Positions 8,644-18,168 of a stretch of DNA of 64,000 nucleotides are shown piece after piece (the stretch's first letter is position 1; every line of letters begins with the position of its first letter). Location: assembly GCA_963697675.1 (NCBI GenBank), contig CAVOOW010000006.1, positions 186,001 through 250,000 of the forward strand. The letters are read 5' to 3'. The translations under genes were made by a program, and so were the position numbers. The notes under the pieces were generated by a model. That model had not been told where the DNA came from. It searched no databases and saw nothing but the letters and a program-made list of their open reading frames with translations. This DNA is from CAVOOW01 sp963697675 (GTDB taxonomy: Bacteria; Actinomycetota; Actinomycetes; JACCUZ01).

Positions 8644-9327
8644 ATGAGCAGGCCAGCAACCACTCCGGCGTTCCTGTTCGACCTCGACGGAACCCTGATC
8701 GACAGCGTCTACCAGCACGTCACAGCCTGGCGGGCGGCACTGTCCGACGCGGGCATCGACCTGCCCGTCTGGCGCATCCACCGGCGCATCGGGATGAGCG
8801 GCGGACTCTTCGTGGCGGCGCTCGGCCGGGAAACGGGCTCACCGCTCGCACCGGAGCGAGCCGAATGGCTGCAGCAGCGCCACGCCGCCCACTACACCGC
8901 GGCGCTGCCGACCGTTGCTCCGCTGCCCGGTGCACGGGAGCTTCTCGCGTCTCTGGACGAGCGCGGCATCTCGTGGGCCATCGCGACCAGCGGACGGGCC
9001 GCTACGGCTCGCCCGGCGCTCACCATGCTCGGACTTCCCGAGTCGACCCCCATGGTCACCCGCGACCAGGTGGCCTGGGCCAAACCCGACCCGGACCTGT
9101 TCCTGGCGGCCGCTGACCTGCTGGGCGTCGACGTCACGCGCACGATGATCGTCGGGGACAGCACCTGGGACATGCTGGCCGCACGCCGGGCCGGCGGACT
9201 GGGCGTGGGGGTCCTCACGGGCGGCTACGCCCGGGAGGAGCTCGAGCGGGCGAGCGCGTTCCGGGTGTACGACGACCCGGGCGACCTGTTGCTGCACATC
9301 GACGAGCTCGGCGTGCGGAGCACATAG
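8644..9327 (+). CDS. HAD-superfamily hydrolase (phosphatase/phosphoglucomutase-like)
   Basis: About 227 aa. Motif I is FDLDGTLIDS (Asp13, Asp15), motif II Thr/Ser lies in AIATSGRAAT, the motif III Lys is in VAWAKPDPD and motif IV is MIVGDSTWDMLAARRAG. The helical cap after motif I is that of the beta-phosphoglucomutase/phosphoglycolate phosphatase group. The substrate cannot be read from sequence. The start at 8644 is preceded by GTGGAGGC at good spacing; an in-frame ATG 15 bp upstream overlaps that site and is less likely. It is transcribed alone, divergent from cysD. Confidence 0.9.
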   Translation: MSRPATTPAFLFDLDGTLIDSVYQHVTAWRAALSDAGIDLPVWRIHRRIGMSGGLFVAALGRETGSPLAPERAEWLQQRHAAHYTAALPTVAPLPGARELLASLDERGISWAIATSGRAATARPALTMLGLPESTPMVTRDQVAWAKPDPDLFLAAADLLGVDVTRTMIVGDSTWDMLAARRAGGLGVGVLTGGYAREELERASAFRVYDDPGDLLLHIDELGVRST

Positions 9328-9645
9328 AGGGCGTGGCGTGCGGAGCACATGACGACCCCGCGTGACCGCATGCCCCCATCCGGGAATCGACCACGTTCAG
9401 CATGCTTGCGGACGGTTTGCCATGCGTGCAGGCCTTGCGCAGCGGGTGCGCGCCTTGCGAAGCCGCAGGCCCCAAGGCGCGACGACGAGGGGTCCACATC
9501 CTGAACCGGTTGTTCGCCGGGAGCGAAATCCGGCGGCCCGGCGGGCCGAGTTGAGCGTCCGGCGACAGTTCGCTGCCAGTGCCCTGTCAGACCCGACGGC
9601 AAAACTGCTTGCTGCACCCCGCGAGGTGTCTCTACCGTCGTCAGT

Positions 9646-9660
9646 ACGAAACCGTTTCGT
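9646..9660. promoter_or_regulatory. Palindromic TetR-type operator
   Basis: The sequence ACGAAACCGTTTCGT has perfect 6-bp arms around a CCG centre. It lies 32 bp upstream of the tetR start, in the promoter region of the tetR-MFS pair, where a TetR repressor would bind. Arm symmetry and position are seen directly; binding is inferred. Confidence 0.65.
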
Positions 9661-9691
9661 TTCGTCGACAACCAGGCACGAGGTCGTGATC

Positions 9692-10366
9692 ATGCTTCCA
9701 GCCGGCGCTCCGGGCACTCACCCGGCAGCCGTCGAGGGCGACTGCCCGACCGCTGATGACGCGCGGGCGGGATGCTCCCGCAGCGCCGCACGCGAGTTCG
9801 CGATCTGCGATGCGGCGCTCGCCCTGCTCGGCGAGGTCGGCTACGACCGCATGAGCATGGACGCCGTGGCCGCACGGGCACGGGCCAGCAAGGCAACCAT
9901 CTACCGTCGGTGGCCCGGCAAGCGCGAACTGGTGCTCGAGGCCGTACGCACCCGGGTCGCCGACATCGTCGAGCCGCCGGACACGGGCAGCCTGCGGGGA
10001 GACATCATCGCCACGCTGCGGGTCATGGCTGACGGCATCGGCGGCCAGGACGCCGCGCTGATGGCGGGCGTCCTGCGGGCCATGCGCTCCACCCCGGAGC
10101 TCGCCGACTGCGTCCGCACTCAGGTGCTCGAGCAGAAGAGATACATCGGCCAGGTCCTCGTCGAGCGTGCCGTGGCGCGCGGCGAGCTGCCGACCGACGC
10201 AGACCCCGACGTCTGGCACGAGGTCGCACCCGCACTGATGTTCTTCCGCATCCTCGTCACCGACGGCCCCGTCGATGACGCCTTCCTGACTCACGTCGCC
10301 GACGACGTGCTTGTTCCTCTGCTGGCCCGCAGCGGCCAGGAATCACCCCGACAGGAGAAGAAGTGA
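9692..10366 (+). CDS. TetR/AcrR family transcriptional repressor
   Basis: 224 aa from ATG at 9692. The HTH region (about 33-80) reads AICDAALALLGEVGYDRMSM, then DAVAARARASKATIYRRWPG, a strong TetR N-terminal signature with the KATIYRRWP recognition helix. The C-terminal half is a helical ligand domain of the TetR_C type found with RRW-class regulators. Its stop overlaps the GTG of the efflux gene (GTGA), so both are translated together. The palindrome at 9646-9660 suggests autoregulation, with release by a compound the exporter carries. Confidence 0.92.
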   Translation: MLPAGAPGTHPAAVEGDCPTADDARAGCSRSAAREFAICDAALALLGEVGYDRMSMDAVAARARASKATIYRRWPGKRELVLEAVRTRVADIVEPPDTGSLRGDIIATLRVMADGIGGQDAALMAGVLRAMRSTPELADCVRTQVLEQKRYIGQVLVERAVARGELPTDADPDVWHEVAPALMFFRILVTDGPVDDAFLTHVADDVLVPLLARSGQESPRQEKK

Positions 10367-11922
10367 CCATCCCTGCCACACCCGCCGACGACACCACGCC
10401 GGCCGCCAAGACTCCCCCTCCCTCTACCCCGGCCGTCGACCCCCGACGCTGGCTCGCCCTGGCTGTGCTCGCGGCTGCCCAGCTGATGATCGTGCTCGAC
10501 GCCTCGATCGTGAACATCGCCCTGCCGTCCGCGCAGGAGGACCTCGGCATCACCAACGCCAACCGCCAATGGATGGTGACGGCCTACACGCTGGCCTTCG
10601 GCGGCCTGCTGCTGCTCGGCGGCCGCATCGCCGACTACACCGGCCGCAAACGCACGTTCATCATCGGTCTGCTCGGTTTCGCCGGCGCCTCCGCTCTCGG
10701 CGGACTCGCCCCGAACCAGGAGCTGCTGTTCGCGGCCCGCGCCCTGCAGGGCGGTTTCGCCGCCCTGATGGCACCGGCGGCGCTGTCCATCGTCACGGTG
10801 ACGTTCACCGACCCGAAGGAGCGCGCCAAGGCCTTCGGTGTCTTCGGCGCACTGGCCGGTGGCGGTGCCGCGATCGGACTGATCGTCGGTGGCGTCCTGA
10901 CCGAGTACGCCTCGTGGCGCTGGTGCCTCGGTGTCAACGTGCCGGTGGCGCTGATCGTCGCCGGATGCGCCATCCCGCTCGTGCACGAGAGCAAGGCGCC
11001 GGGCGACACCCGCTACGACATCCCCGGCGTTCTGCTGGCGACCACCGGACTCGTCTCGCTGGTCTATGGCTTCACCGAGGCCGCCAAGGTGAAGCACCCG
11101 GAGAACCCGAACGACACCTCGGTGCAGGGCTGGGGCGCTGCCACCACGCTCAGCTTCCTCGGACTGGCCGTCGTGCTGCTCGTCGCGTTCGTCCTCTGGG
11201 AGCGGCGAGCCAAGAACCCGCTCCTGCCGCTGCGCATCGCTCTCGACCGCAACCGCGGTGGCTCCTACCTGACGTTCCTGCTCGTCGGCGCCGGACTCTT
11301 CGCGATGTTCCTGTTCCTGACCTACTACTTCCAGATCAACCTGGGCTACAGCCCGTTGAAGTCCGGTTTCGCGTTCCTGCCGTTCAGCGTGGGCATCATC
11401 CTCACTGCCGGCGTCGTCGCGCAGCTGCTGCCCCGCTTCGGTCCGCGGCCGATCATGCTCCCCGGGCTCGTCATGGCAGTGGTCGGCATGCTGCTACTCA
11501 CCCAGATCTCGGCCGACACGTCCTACGTCACGCACGTGCTGCCCGCGATGGTGCTCATGAGCGTCGGGCTGGCGGGCGTCTTCATCCCGGCGTCCAGCAC
11601 GGCTCTGATCGGCGTCGGGCACCATGACGCGGGAGTCGCGAGCGCACTGCTCAACACCTCGCAGCAGATCGGTGGCTCGTTGGGCACAGCGCTGCTCAAC
11701 ACACTGTTCGCCGGCGCGGTGACGAGCTATCTCGCCGACAACGTCACGAGCCCTGCCGACGTGGCGAAGTTCACGCCGTCCGCCTTGATCCACGGCTATC
11801 ACGTCTCGTTCTTCTGGGGCGCCGTCCTGCTGTTCGCGGCGCTCGTCGTGGCAGCTGTGTTCATCAACGCCAAGAAGGACGACATCCCGCACGAGGAGGA
11901 AGCGGCGGTGATAGCCGCCTGA
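10363..11922 (+). CDS. MFS drug exporter, DHA2 (EmrB/QacA) family, 14 TM
   Basis: 519 aa. The family motif LDASIVNIALPSAQEDL sits in TM1, motif A is GRIADYTGRKRTF between TM2 and TM3, and motif C-like glycine patterns (ALAGGGAAIGLIVGG) are in TM5. The number of apolar segments fits 14 TM helices with an extra central pair. It should use the proton gradient to export a hydrophobic or cationic drug. It starts with GTG overlapping the tetR stop. A long hairpin follows 8 bp after the stop, closing a two-gene operon. Confidence 0.93.
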   Translation: MTIPATPADDTTPAAKTPPPSTPAVDPRRWLALAVLAAAQLMIVLDASIVNIALPSAQEDLGITNANRQWMVTAYTLAFGGLLLLGGRIADYTGRKRTFIIGLLGFAGASALGGLAPNQELLFAARALQGGFAALMAPAALSIVTVTFTDPKERAKAFGVFGALAGGGAAIGLIVGGVLTEYASWRWCLGVNVPVALIVAGCAIPLVHESKAPGDTRYDIPGVLLATTGLVSLVYGFTEAAKVKHPENPNDTSVQGWGAATTLSFLGLAVVLLVAFVLWERRAKNPLLPLRIALDRNRGGSYLTFLLVGAGLFAMFLFLTYYFQINLGYSPLKSGFAFLPFSVGIILTAGVVAQLLPRFGPRPIMLPGLVMAVVGMLLLTQISADTSYVTHVLPAMVLMSVGLAGVFIPASSTALIGVGHHDAGVASALLNTSQQIGGSLGTALLNTLFAGAVTSYLADNVTSPADVAKFTPSALIHGYHVSFFWGAVLLFAALVVAAVFINAKKDDIPHEEEAAVIAA

Positions 11923-11929
11923 CCCAACG

Positions 11930-11963
11930 CCCTGGCCTGTCACGGCACGGTGACAGGCCAGGG
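11930..11963 (+). terminator. Hairpin after the tetR-MFS operon
   Basis: A perfect 14-bp stem (CCCTGGCCTGTCAC against its complement) encloses a 6-base loop, 8 bp past the MFS stop. No T tract follows, as is common in high-GC actinobacteria. Confidence 0.7.
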
Positions 11964-12002
11964 TCGCTGGCCGTGTCCGAGCGCCTACACGGTGGTGAGA
12001 TG

Positions 12003-12036
12003 TTTCCGCGGAAAGGTGAGATGTTCCCGCGGAAAA
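12003..12036. repeat. Two TTTCCGCGGAAA-type palindromes in tandem
   Basis: A perfect palindrome TTTCCGCGGAAA at 12003-12014 and a near copy TTCCCGCGGAAA about 21 bp further on, each preceded by GTGAGATGT. They lie between the MFS terminator and the secreted peptidase gene, about 110 bp upstream of its start. The same core recurs at 19080 and 19138. Confidence 0.7.
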
Positions 12037-12148
12037 CGGGAACGTCGACGGTCCAGTGTCGCGATGTCGCTTGTCCAGTGCGGTGCAGCCCCGCGATAGT
12101 CACCTCCGTGGCCGCACCGACCGTCGTCGGCCCGGAGAGCAGGCAGTG

Positions 12149-14176
12149 ATGCGCTCGCGTGCGTCGGTGGTGATCACCCTCGGTCTGGTTGCGACGCTGG
12201 CCATGACCCTGGTCGTCGACGGTGCCTCCCCCGGGGCCGCAACCGCAGCCACGGCGAAGTCCGTAGGCCCCGGAGACGTGGTCGTGGGTTCGCTCACCCT
12301 GCGCCCCTGCAAGGTTCTCAAGCACACCGTGTGCGGGAGCCTGCTGCGCCCGTGGGATCCCACCGGTGCCATGCCCGGCAACGTCCGCGTGGGTTTCGCT
12401 TTCCTGAGGGCACGCGACCACAGCCGTCCCGCGAAGGGGACGCTGCTGCCGCGCGAGGGTGGCCCCGGCTACAGCACGACCGGGTCTGCCACGGACTACC
12501 GGCAGATGTACGGGCGCATGCTCGACAGGCACAACATGCTGCTCGTCGACCAGCGCGGCACCGGACGGTCGCAGCCGATCGACTGTCCCGGGCTGCAGAA
12601 CCCCACCGGTCCCTTCGACTACCCCGTTGCGGCGGGACATTGCGCGACAAGCCTCGGCGACAAGGCGAACCTCTATGGCACCGCACTGTCTGCCGATGAC
12701 GTCGCCGCGGTGATCGAGGCTCTCGAGCTCGGCAAGGTGGACCTCTACGGCGACTCCTACGGCACGTTCTTCGCGGCAGTCTTCGCCGGTCGACACCCCT
12801 CGATGCTCCGCAGCGTCGTGCTGGACGCGGCCTACCCGCCGACCGGTGAGACCGCGTGGTACCCGACCCAGGGCCCGGCGATGTTGCGATCGATCGACCT
12901 CGCCTGCCGGCGCACGCCGAAGTGCGCGGCCGCGGGTGCGACGACGAGCACGCTGCTGGGCCGGGTGCTCGCCGAAGTGCGGCGCAAGCCCTATCACGGC
13001 ACTGCCGCGGACGGTGTCGGCAAACGACGCCGCGTGCGGGTCGACGCCGAGGCGCTCGTCTCCGTGGCGTTCGGCGCGACCTATGGACCGGCCAACTACG
13101 AAGGCATGCCTGGTGCGCTGCGCGCGGCCCTGCAGGGCTATCGCAAGCCGCTCGTGCGGCTGGTTGCGGAGAATCTCTACAGCGGCTCCGCGGGCGACGC
13201 CGTCGACTACAGCGAGGGCCTCGATGCGGCCGTCAGCTGCCACGACTACCCGCAGCTCTACGACATGACCGCCACTCCCGACGTGCGTCACGCGCAGTAC
13301 GCCGACGCGGTGCAGGCGCAGATCAAGAAGAACCCGAGGATCTACGCGCCCTTCACCGTCGGGGAGTACCTCAACTCCGACTGGGAGATGGCTGACTGGT
13401 GCCTCAACTGGCCGGTCGCACCTGCCGCCCATCCCGCAGGACCCCCCGCGCCGCCGAGCGGCAGCTATCCCGATGTGCCGACCCTGGTGCTGACCGGAGA
13501 GTTCGACTCCATCACGACACCGGAGGAGGGTGCGCTGATCGCCAGCGCCTTCCCGGCCGCCCGGCAGGTGCTCGTGGCCAACAGCTTCCACGTCACGGCC
13601 ATCGGCGACACGGACAAGTGCGCCGTACACATCGTCCGACGCTTCGTCCGGCACCCGCACACCGGTCTCACGGCTCACCGGCTCAGCTGTGCGAACCAGG
13701 TGCCGCCGCTGCGCGCGGTGGCCAACTACCACCGCTCGTACCGCAAGGGATCGCCGGCTCACGCCCGGCCAGGAAACGACGCCGGAGGCCCAGCGCTGCA
13801 CGCCTCGGCCAGCGCCGTGCGGACGGTCGCGGACCTGATCGGCCGGTGGTGGAACAACTACAGCGGCGCGGGCCACGGCCTGCACGGTGGCAAGTGGTCG
13901 TACACGGGTGACCGGGTCACGCACTTCAAGCTGAAGAAGGTGCGGCTGAACCGCAACCTCGCGGTCAGCGGTCGCGTGACGTGGGCGCGCTACGGCCAGT
14001 CGGTCGTCGCCAGTCTCGACATCGTCCGGGTGCGGCCGAACGGTCACGTGGTCAGCGGCTCAGCCGTCAATGGCCACCTGGACGCACAGTGGGACAGCCG
14101 GGTACTGGGTGCGCGCGCGGTCATTCGCGGGCGCCTCGGCGGTCATGCGGTGGTGGCACGCATGCGGGCACCGTAA
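12149..14176 (+). CDS. Secreted alpha/beta-hydrolase, tripeptidyl aminopeptidase-like (S33, TAP C-terminal)
   Basis: About 675 aa with an N-terminal signal peptide (hydrophobic VVITLGLVATLAMTLVV, then ASPGAATAA). The oxyanion region is EGGPGYST, followed by DQRGTGRS; the nucleophile elbow is GDSYGTFFAA, the acid lies in LTGEFDSITTPEEG, and the His is in NSFHVTAIGD. These match extracellular S33 aminopeptidases of actinomycetes, which release N-terminal peptides. After the TAP domain there is an extra C-terminal region of about 130 aa of unknown role. The start follows CGGAGAG at good spacing. No neighbour suggests a specific substrate. Confidence 0.88.
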   Translation: MRSRASVVITLGLVATLAMTLVVDGASPGAATAATAKSVGPGDVVVGSLTLRPCKVLKHTVCGSLLRPWDPTGAMPGNVRVGFAFLRARDHSRPAKGTLLPREGGPGYSTTGSATDYRQMYGRMLDRHNMLLVDQRGTGRSQPIDCPGLQNPTGPFDYPVAAGHCATSLGDKANLYGTALSADDVAAVIEALELGKVDLYGDSYGTFFAAVFAGRHPSMLRSVVLDAAYPPTGETAWYPTQGPAMLRSIDLACRRTPKCAAAGATTSTLLGRVLAEVRRKPYHGTAADGVGKRRRVRVDAEALVSVAFGATYGPANYEGMPGALRAALQGYRKPLVRLVAENLYSGSAGDAVDYSEGLDAAVSCHDYPQLYDMTATPDVRHAQYADAVQAQIKKNPRIYAPFTVGEYLNSDWEMADWCLNWPVAPAAHPAGPPAPPSGSYPDVPTLVLTGEFDSITTPEEGALIASAFPAARQVLVANSFHVTAIGDTDKCAVHIVRRFVRHPHTGLTAHRLSCANQVPPLRAVANYHRSYRKGSPAHARPGNDAGGPALHASASAVRTVADLIGRWWNNYSGAGHGLHGGKWSYTGDRVTHFKLKKVRLNRNLAVSGRVTWARYGQSVVASLDIVRVRPNGHVVSGSAVNGHLDAQWDSRVLGARAVIRGRLGGHAVVARMRAP

Positions 14177-14269
14177 AGGGGCTTCGCAGCATCACCCGAC
14201 CGGCCGGCAGATGGCACCTGGCAGGGGATGTTCGTTGTCTCGCGCCGCGGGGATGCGCCCGCGGGGGCC

Positions 14270-14500
14270 CTAGAGCTTGCTGAGCTTGTTGTAGGGCGAG
14301 GCGATCCATTCCTTCTTCGCGCCGAAGTCCACGAGCACGCCAATCTCTTCCTCGACACACACGACCGATCCGAGGCCATGCCTGTCATGTGTCACCCGGT
14401 CACCGACGGCGTACTGCTCGATCGGCTGGAGGACGGGGGCTTGGAAGGGGCTACCGGGGTGATACCGACGGTGCCCGGCGCGGGGAGGCTTCATGGTCAT
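14270..14500 (-). CDS. Conserved small actinobacterial protein with KOW/SH3-like core (76 aa)
   Basis: The conserved part is YAVGDRVTHDRHGLGSVVCVE, then IGVLVDFGAKKEWIASPYNKLSKL, a small beta-barrel type sequence like CarD/KOW folds (GDRVxHxxxGxGxV). I recall homologous short proteins being widespread in actinobacteria, but no function is established that I can cite. A second ATG two codons in is an equally good start. It is monocistronic and convergent with the S33 peptidase gene. Confidence 0.75.
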   Translation of the reverse strand: MTMKPPRAGHRRYHPGSPFQAPVLQPIEQYAVGDRVTHDRHGLGSVVCVEEEIGVLVDFGAKKEWIASPYNKLSKL

Positions 14501-14951
14501 GCGGTGGCCTTTCGCTTCTCATTGACCTGACGAACGCTGCCGGATGTTGAGGATTATCCACGAAGACTGTCATCCGCCAGCCTTCTCCCGCAATTACCTC
14601 GATTCTGCAACGACGCGCACAAGACGACCCGCCCGGGGCGCCCAAGGGCTCCCTTCGCGGGGGCGAAACCCAACTTTCGCATCGCTCGCACCGACAGTCC
14701 CCGGCAGGGCGCGTTGCCCGCCGAGCGGTACACCATGGGCAGGGTCCTGTCTCCGACTGGTGCCGGGCGAACGTTCGTGAGCCGGGGCGACGCGACCGAG
14801 TCAGTCCGCGTACGAAGTCCTCGGTGTTCGTAGTCTACGCCGATTCCCGGGTGCCTGCGGCCCGCTTCGAAGTCCGAATCCATCTGAACCGCCGTTCAGG
14901 TGGGCGCTGGTGCTCTCCGGATGCCGCCGGTCGCGCCGGAACACCAGCCCC
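14501..14951. other. Intergenic stretch without a recognised gene
   Basis: About 450 bp between the 76-aa gene and the 3' end of the zinc-ribbon operon. Reading frames here lack family-like composition, and no tRNA fold, tandem repeat or clear terminator was found. It presumably holds the promoter of the 76-aa gene. Confidence 0.5.
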
Positions 14952-15992
14952 TCAGGAGCCGAGGACCGCCAGCCTGCTGATCGCGGTCGTGTCGAAGGTA
15001 CGAGGCGGGCTCGGCTCCGTCGTGTCGATGTGGACCCGCAGAGTGCGGGTCTCGACAGGCGCCGGAAGCATGAAGGACTGCAATCTGTCCTTGACCGGCA
15101 GGTCCAGGTCGGTGGCGAAGCTGCACCGTGAACGCCGAGCCGTCGTCGGTGGTGAACGTCGCTGCGGAGATGCGCCGGTTCTCCTTCCACCTGTCCTCGT
15201 TCTTGCCCGTCTTGTCGAAACCCGGGTCGAGTGCGAGACCCGTCACGGTGACGCGCCGCCCGAACGACACGGTGATCGTCTGACCGCTGCCATCACCGTC
15301 CATGCGCCAGGCAGTCGAGGGATCGGTGTCGAGCATCGCCTTGGGCGGGTACTTCGCAGGGCGACCCTTGGAGTCGACGCGCCCCTTCGAGCTGGGCGGA
15401 GCAGTGATGCCGGCGCCGCCGGCCACGTCTTTCTGGCCGGCGGGAAGCCCCGGTGCTGCCGTGCCGACGACGGCCGCCGCAGCAGTCTTCGCCGAAGCTG
15501 GTTCGCTGGGAGCGTCGCTTGGCGTGGACGCCCCCGACGTCTTGCCGGTGGCAGCCGGCGTTGCTGCCGTTGCCGGATCGGGCGAATCCGCCGACAGCGC
15601 GTGCAGCGTGAAGGCAACCAACCCAGCGAGCACGACCGCCGTGATGACCACGACGGCAGCCACCGGAACGCCACGGTGGGAGCCGTGACCCGCGATGCGT
15701 GGGTCAGCATCGTCGGTCGTCCACAGCGGTCTGTCCGCTGTCAGCCAGGGCAGCACCTGCTCATCCGTGGTCGCCGCCCGATGAGACGGCGCGGTCGCCA
15801 CCGGCGGCGGGTCGACGCGCGGAGGGTCGCTGGCCACGGGCGGCGGGACGACGCGCGGAGGGTCACGGCCACGGGCGGCGGGTCGACGCGCGTGGGCTCG
15901 GCAGGTCTGGCGGACAACGGCGCACCGCAGGACGTGCAAAACCGAAGGCCGGCAACGAGGCGTGTCCCGCAGTTCGTGCAGAAGTTCATCAT
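14952..15992 (-). CDS. Zinc-ribbon, single-TM protein with NADase-type discoidin-like glycan-binding domain; two frame breaks
   Basis: The start MMNFCTNCGTRLVAGLRFCTSCG gives a four-Cys zinc ribbon. A Pro/Val-rich linker of repeated RVDPPPV units follows, then a TM segment (VAVVVITAVVLAGLVAFTLHAL), an Ala/Ser/Thr-rich spacer, and a C-terminal domain with AMLDTDPSTAWRMDGDGSG and ITVSFGRRVTVTGLALDPG. The latter matches the NADase-type glycan-binding, discoidin-like fold. The frame must shift twice: near 15870 in the linker, and near 15118, after which the tail FATDLDLPVKDRLQSFMLP reads to a TGA at 14952. The start overlaps the upstream gene as ATGA. The zinc ribbon would be cytoplasmic and the discoidin domain outside. 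Confidence 0.75.
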
Positions 15993-17640
15993 CGGTCCCG
16001 AGACGTCGGGTTCGTCTCCTGTCCCCGCGCCAGAGACAGTGCTCCGACCCGGCGAGCGAGCGGACCGAGCGACGGGCGCAGCTGCGGTGCGAGACCGACG
16101 GCGAGGAAGGCGGCGACGGCGGCCCAGAGGAGCGTCAGAAGGAACGCGCCCCCAGCCGAGGGTCCCCAGGATCCGTTGACGGCCACACCCTCGGTGGCCG
16201 TGGTGGTCGTCGTCAGCCAGACGCCGACGAGTGCGAAGAGAACCGAAAGGCCGACGAGCCACAAGGAGTTGCGGCGGGCGGCCGGCTGGGCCCGCTCCCG
16301 CAGGACCGACAGAAGGGCGGCGATGGCCCAGAAGGCGACTGCCCCGACGGTCAGCAACCAGAACCAGGCACTCTCCTGGGTCACATCGAGCAGGCCGACG
16401 GACTTGCCGGACGTGCCGGCAAAGGGGCTCAGGACGTAGCCGAGGGGGTCGAGGCTGGCCGTGCCGCCCGCCGTTACCTGGCTCGACACGCCCATCCCGG
16501 TGAGCACGGCGTAGATCATCGCGTTGGGCAGCGCCACGAGCAGGCTGGCGAACGCCGCCGGCTTCCCCGTGTCAAGGGTGGTGAGGATCAGCACGACGCC
16601 GGCGATCGCGGTCAGCACCAGCGCAACAAGGCCGCTGATCGCAAGGGCCTGAACCGGACCGGCGGCCTGGTCCCGGATCCGGCGAACCTTCCCCGGCAGG
16701 ATGTCCGGCCGCAGGGCAAAGGCCAGAACAGCCGCGCAGACGGACAGCAGCACTGCTCCGAAGAAGGTCCCGGCAACCGTCGCGTGGACCGAGTAGGTCT
16801 CCGTCGCGCCTTCCTCGAAGGGGATCGTCCCGCGACCGACGAGGCAGATGAGCAGCGCGAGCCCGCTGAAAACCACCACGACGCGGGCCGTCTGCACGGC
16901 ACAGTCCACGAGCAGGGTCGTCGGATGGCGGTCGAGCCACCGGGCAACAAGGATCGCGAGTACGCCGGCGCCGGCCAACGTGACTGTCATCGGCGTGAAG
17001 CCGATGTGCTGTGTCGGGCTGTCGGAGGCGTAGACGGCGTCGCCGCCGAGCGCACCCGCCGTCATCGTGAGGGTTCCCACGATCACGGCCTCGGCGCCGA
17101 GCTTGTACACCTGGCCGAGCATCTGGCCGACGAAGCTGATGGTGACCATGACCGACATCGCCACCAGCGCGACGCGACCGGCGCCCGGCCAGTCGCCGGC
17201 AAGCAGGGCCTCGGGGGCAAGCCGGGACAGAAGGTGCTTTGTTGGCCTGTTTGGCTGGCTTGTACTCGCTGAGGTTGTGCCAATGGAGGTGACGGTTGCG
17301 GCGGGGTCACCGACGGTGTCGCCGGAGTGGTTGCGTCGGCGGGGTTCACATCGAGAGTCCACGCCGGTGTCGCGGGAGTGGTTGCGCCGGCGGGGGTGGC
17401 GTCGGACGTCGACCACGGTGTCGCGCCGACGGTGGTCGCGTCCGCGGCGGGGGTGGGGTCGAACATCGTGGTCGGCGCTTCGGCGATGGCCGGGTCGTCG
17501 ATGGTGGTCGGGTCGTCGGCGGTGGTCGCCTCGTTGCTGGTGGTGAGCTCGTCGGCACTGGTCGCCACCGGCGTCCCGCACTCGCCACAGAACCGGACGC
17601 CCGGCGCGAGCCTGGTGCCGCAGTTGCCGCAGAAACTCAT
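15989..17640 (-). CDS. Zinc-ribbon polytopic membrane protein; one frame break
   Basis: MSFCGNCGTRLAPGVRFCGECG is a four-Cys zinc ribbon. It is followed by about 100 residues of Thr/Asp/Pro-rich low complexity, then roughly ten apolar segments (for example VALVAMSVMVTISFVGQML, VVVVFSGLALLICLVG, ALAISGLVALVLTAIAGVVLIL). The ribbon frame and the membrane frame differ by one base, so a break lies within about 17230-17320, in the low-complexity linker. The joined product would be about 550 aa. It is upstream of, and overlaps by ATGA, the second zinc-ribbon gene, so the two form a pair. Function unknown. Confidence 0.75.
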
Positions 17641-17772
17641 GGTGCCCGCCCGATATCCGTCGTCACACGCCGCGACTCTACTGATGTCGGGTGATCTCGC
17701 GCCGCTGGGTGCGGCGCTTGGCAGGGACGAGGTCGAGGTGGCGCTCGGCGACCAGTCGGCCCTCAGCGCGGA

Positions 17773-18141
17773 TCAGCGGCGGCGAGCAACCCGCAGGATC
17801 ATGCCGTCGTTGCCGGTCGTCACGACCACGCCGTCTCGGCGCAGCTGCGTGCGCTTGGGCTGGGTCGGGTCCGGCTGCACGTCTTCCGGGTCCTCGAGCA
17901 CCGCGCGGATCTGTGCATCAGTGATGTGCATGCCCGCCGCCGCGGCACGTGCACCCTTGAGCATGCGCAGCTCGGTCGGACCGTCGTTCTCGCCGCCGCC
18001 GCGACCGCCACGATTGTTGGTCGGTGGGGTCGGCTCCTCGTCGACGACGTCGTCGTCGAAGTCGTCCTGAGGGTGGGCCGGCGGCGCCTGGAAGAGCAGG
18101 GTGGTCGGGCGGGCTGCGGGGCCTGCAGCAGAGTTAGTCAT
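17773..18141 (-). CDS. Conserved hypothetical protein, disordered N terminus (122 aa)
   Basis: The first 55 residues are acidic and Gly-rich (DDFDDDVVDEEP, NNRGGRGGGEN). The C-terminal half is more ordered: ELRMLKGARAAAAGMHITDA, then IRAVLEDPEDVQPDPTQPKR and GVVVTTGNDGMILRV. It lies 28 bp downstream of the IF-1-like gene in the same direction, so co-transcription is likely. I do not recognise a named family. The VVVTTGNDG strand pattern resembles small toxin-like or DUF4258-type folds, but this is only a resemblance. Confidence 0.6.
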   Translation of the reverse strand: MTNSAAGPAARPTTLLFQAPPAHPQDDFDDDVVDEEPTPPTNNRGGRGGGENDGPTELRMLKGARAAAAGMHITDAQIRAVLEDPEDVQPDPTQPKRTQLRRDGVVVTTGNDGMILRVARRR

Positions 18142-18168
18142 GCGGTCCTCTCGGAGGCCGTCGAGCGT

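Noticed and set aside
9310..9350. 16-bp direct repeat GGCGTGCGGAGCACAT x2 as an insertion target duplication
   Set aside because: The copies are only 9 bp apart and nothing is inserted between them.
11864..14047. 727-codon open frame on the - strand
   Set aside because: Antisense to the MFS end and S33 peptidase gene; no domain or start signal.
15962..17272. 436-codon open frame on the + strand
   Set aside because: Antisense to the polytopic zinc-ribbon gene; composition typical of a shadow.
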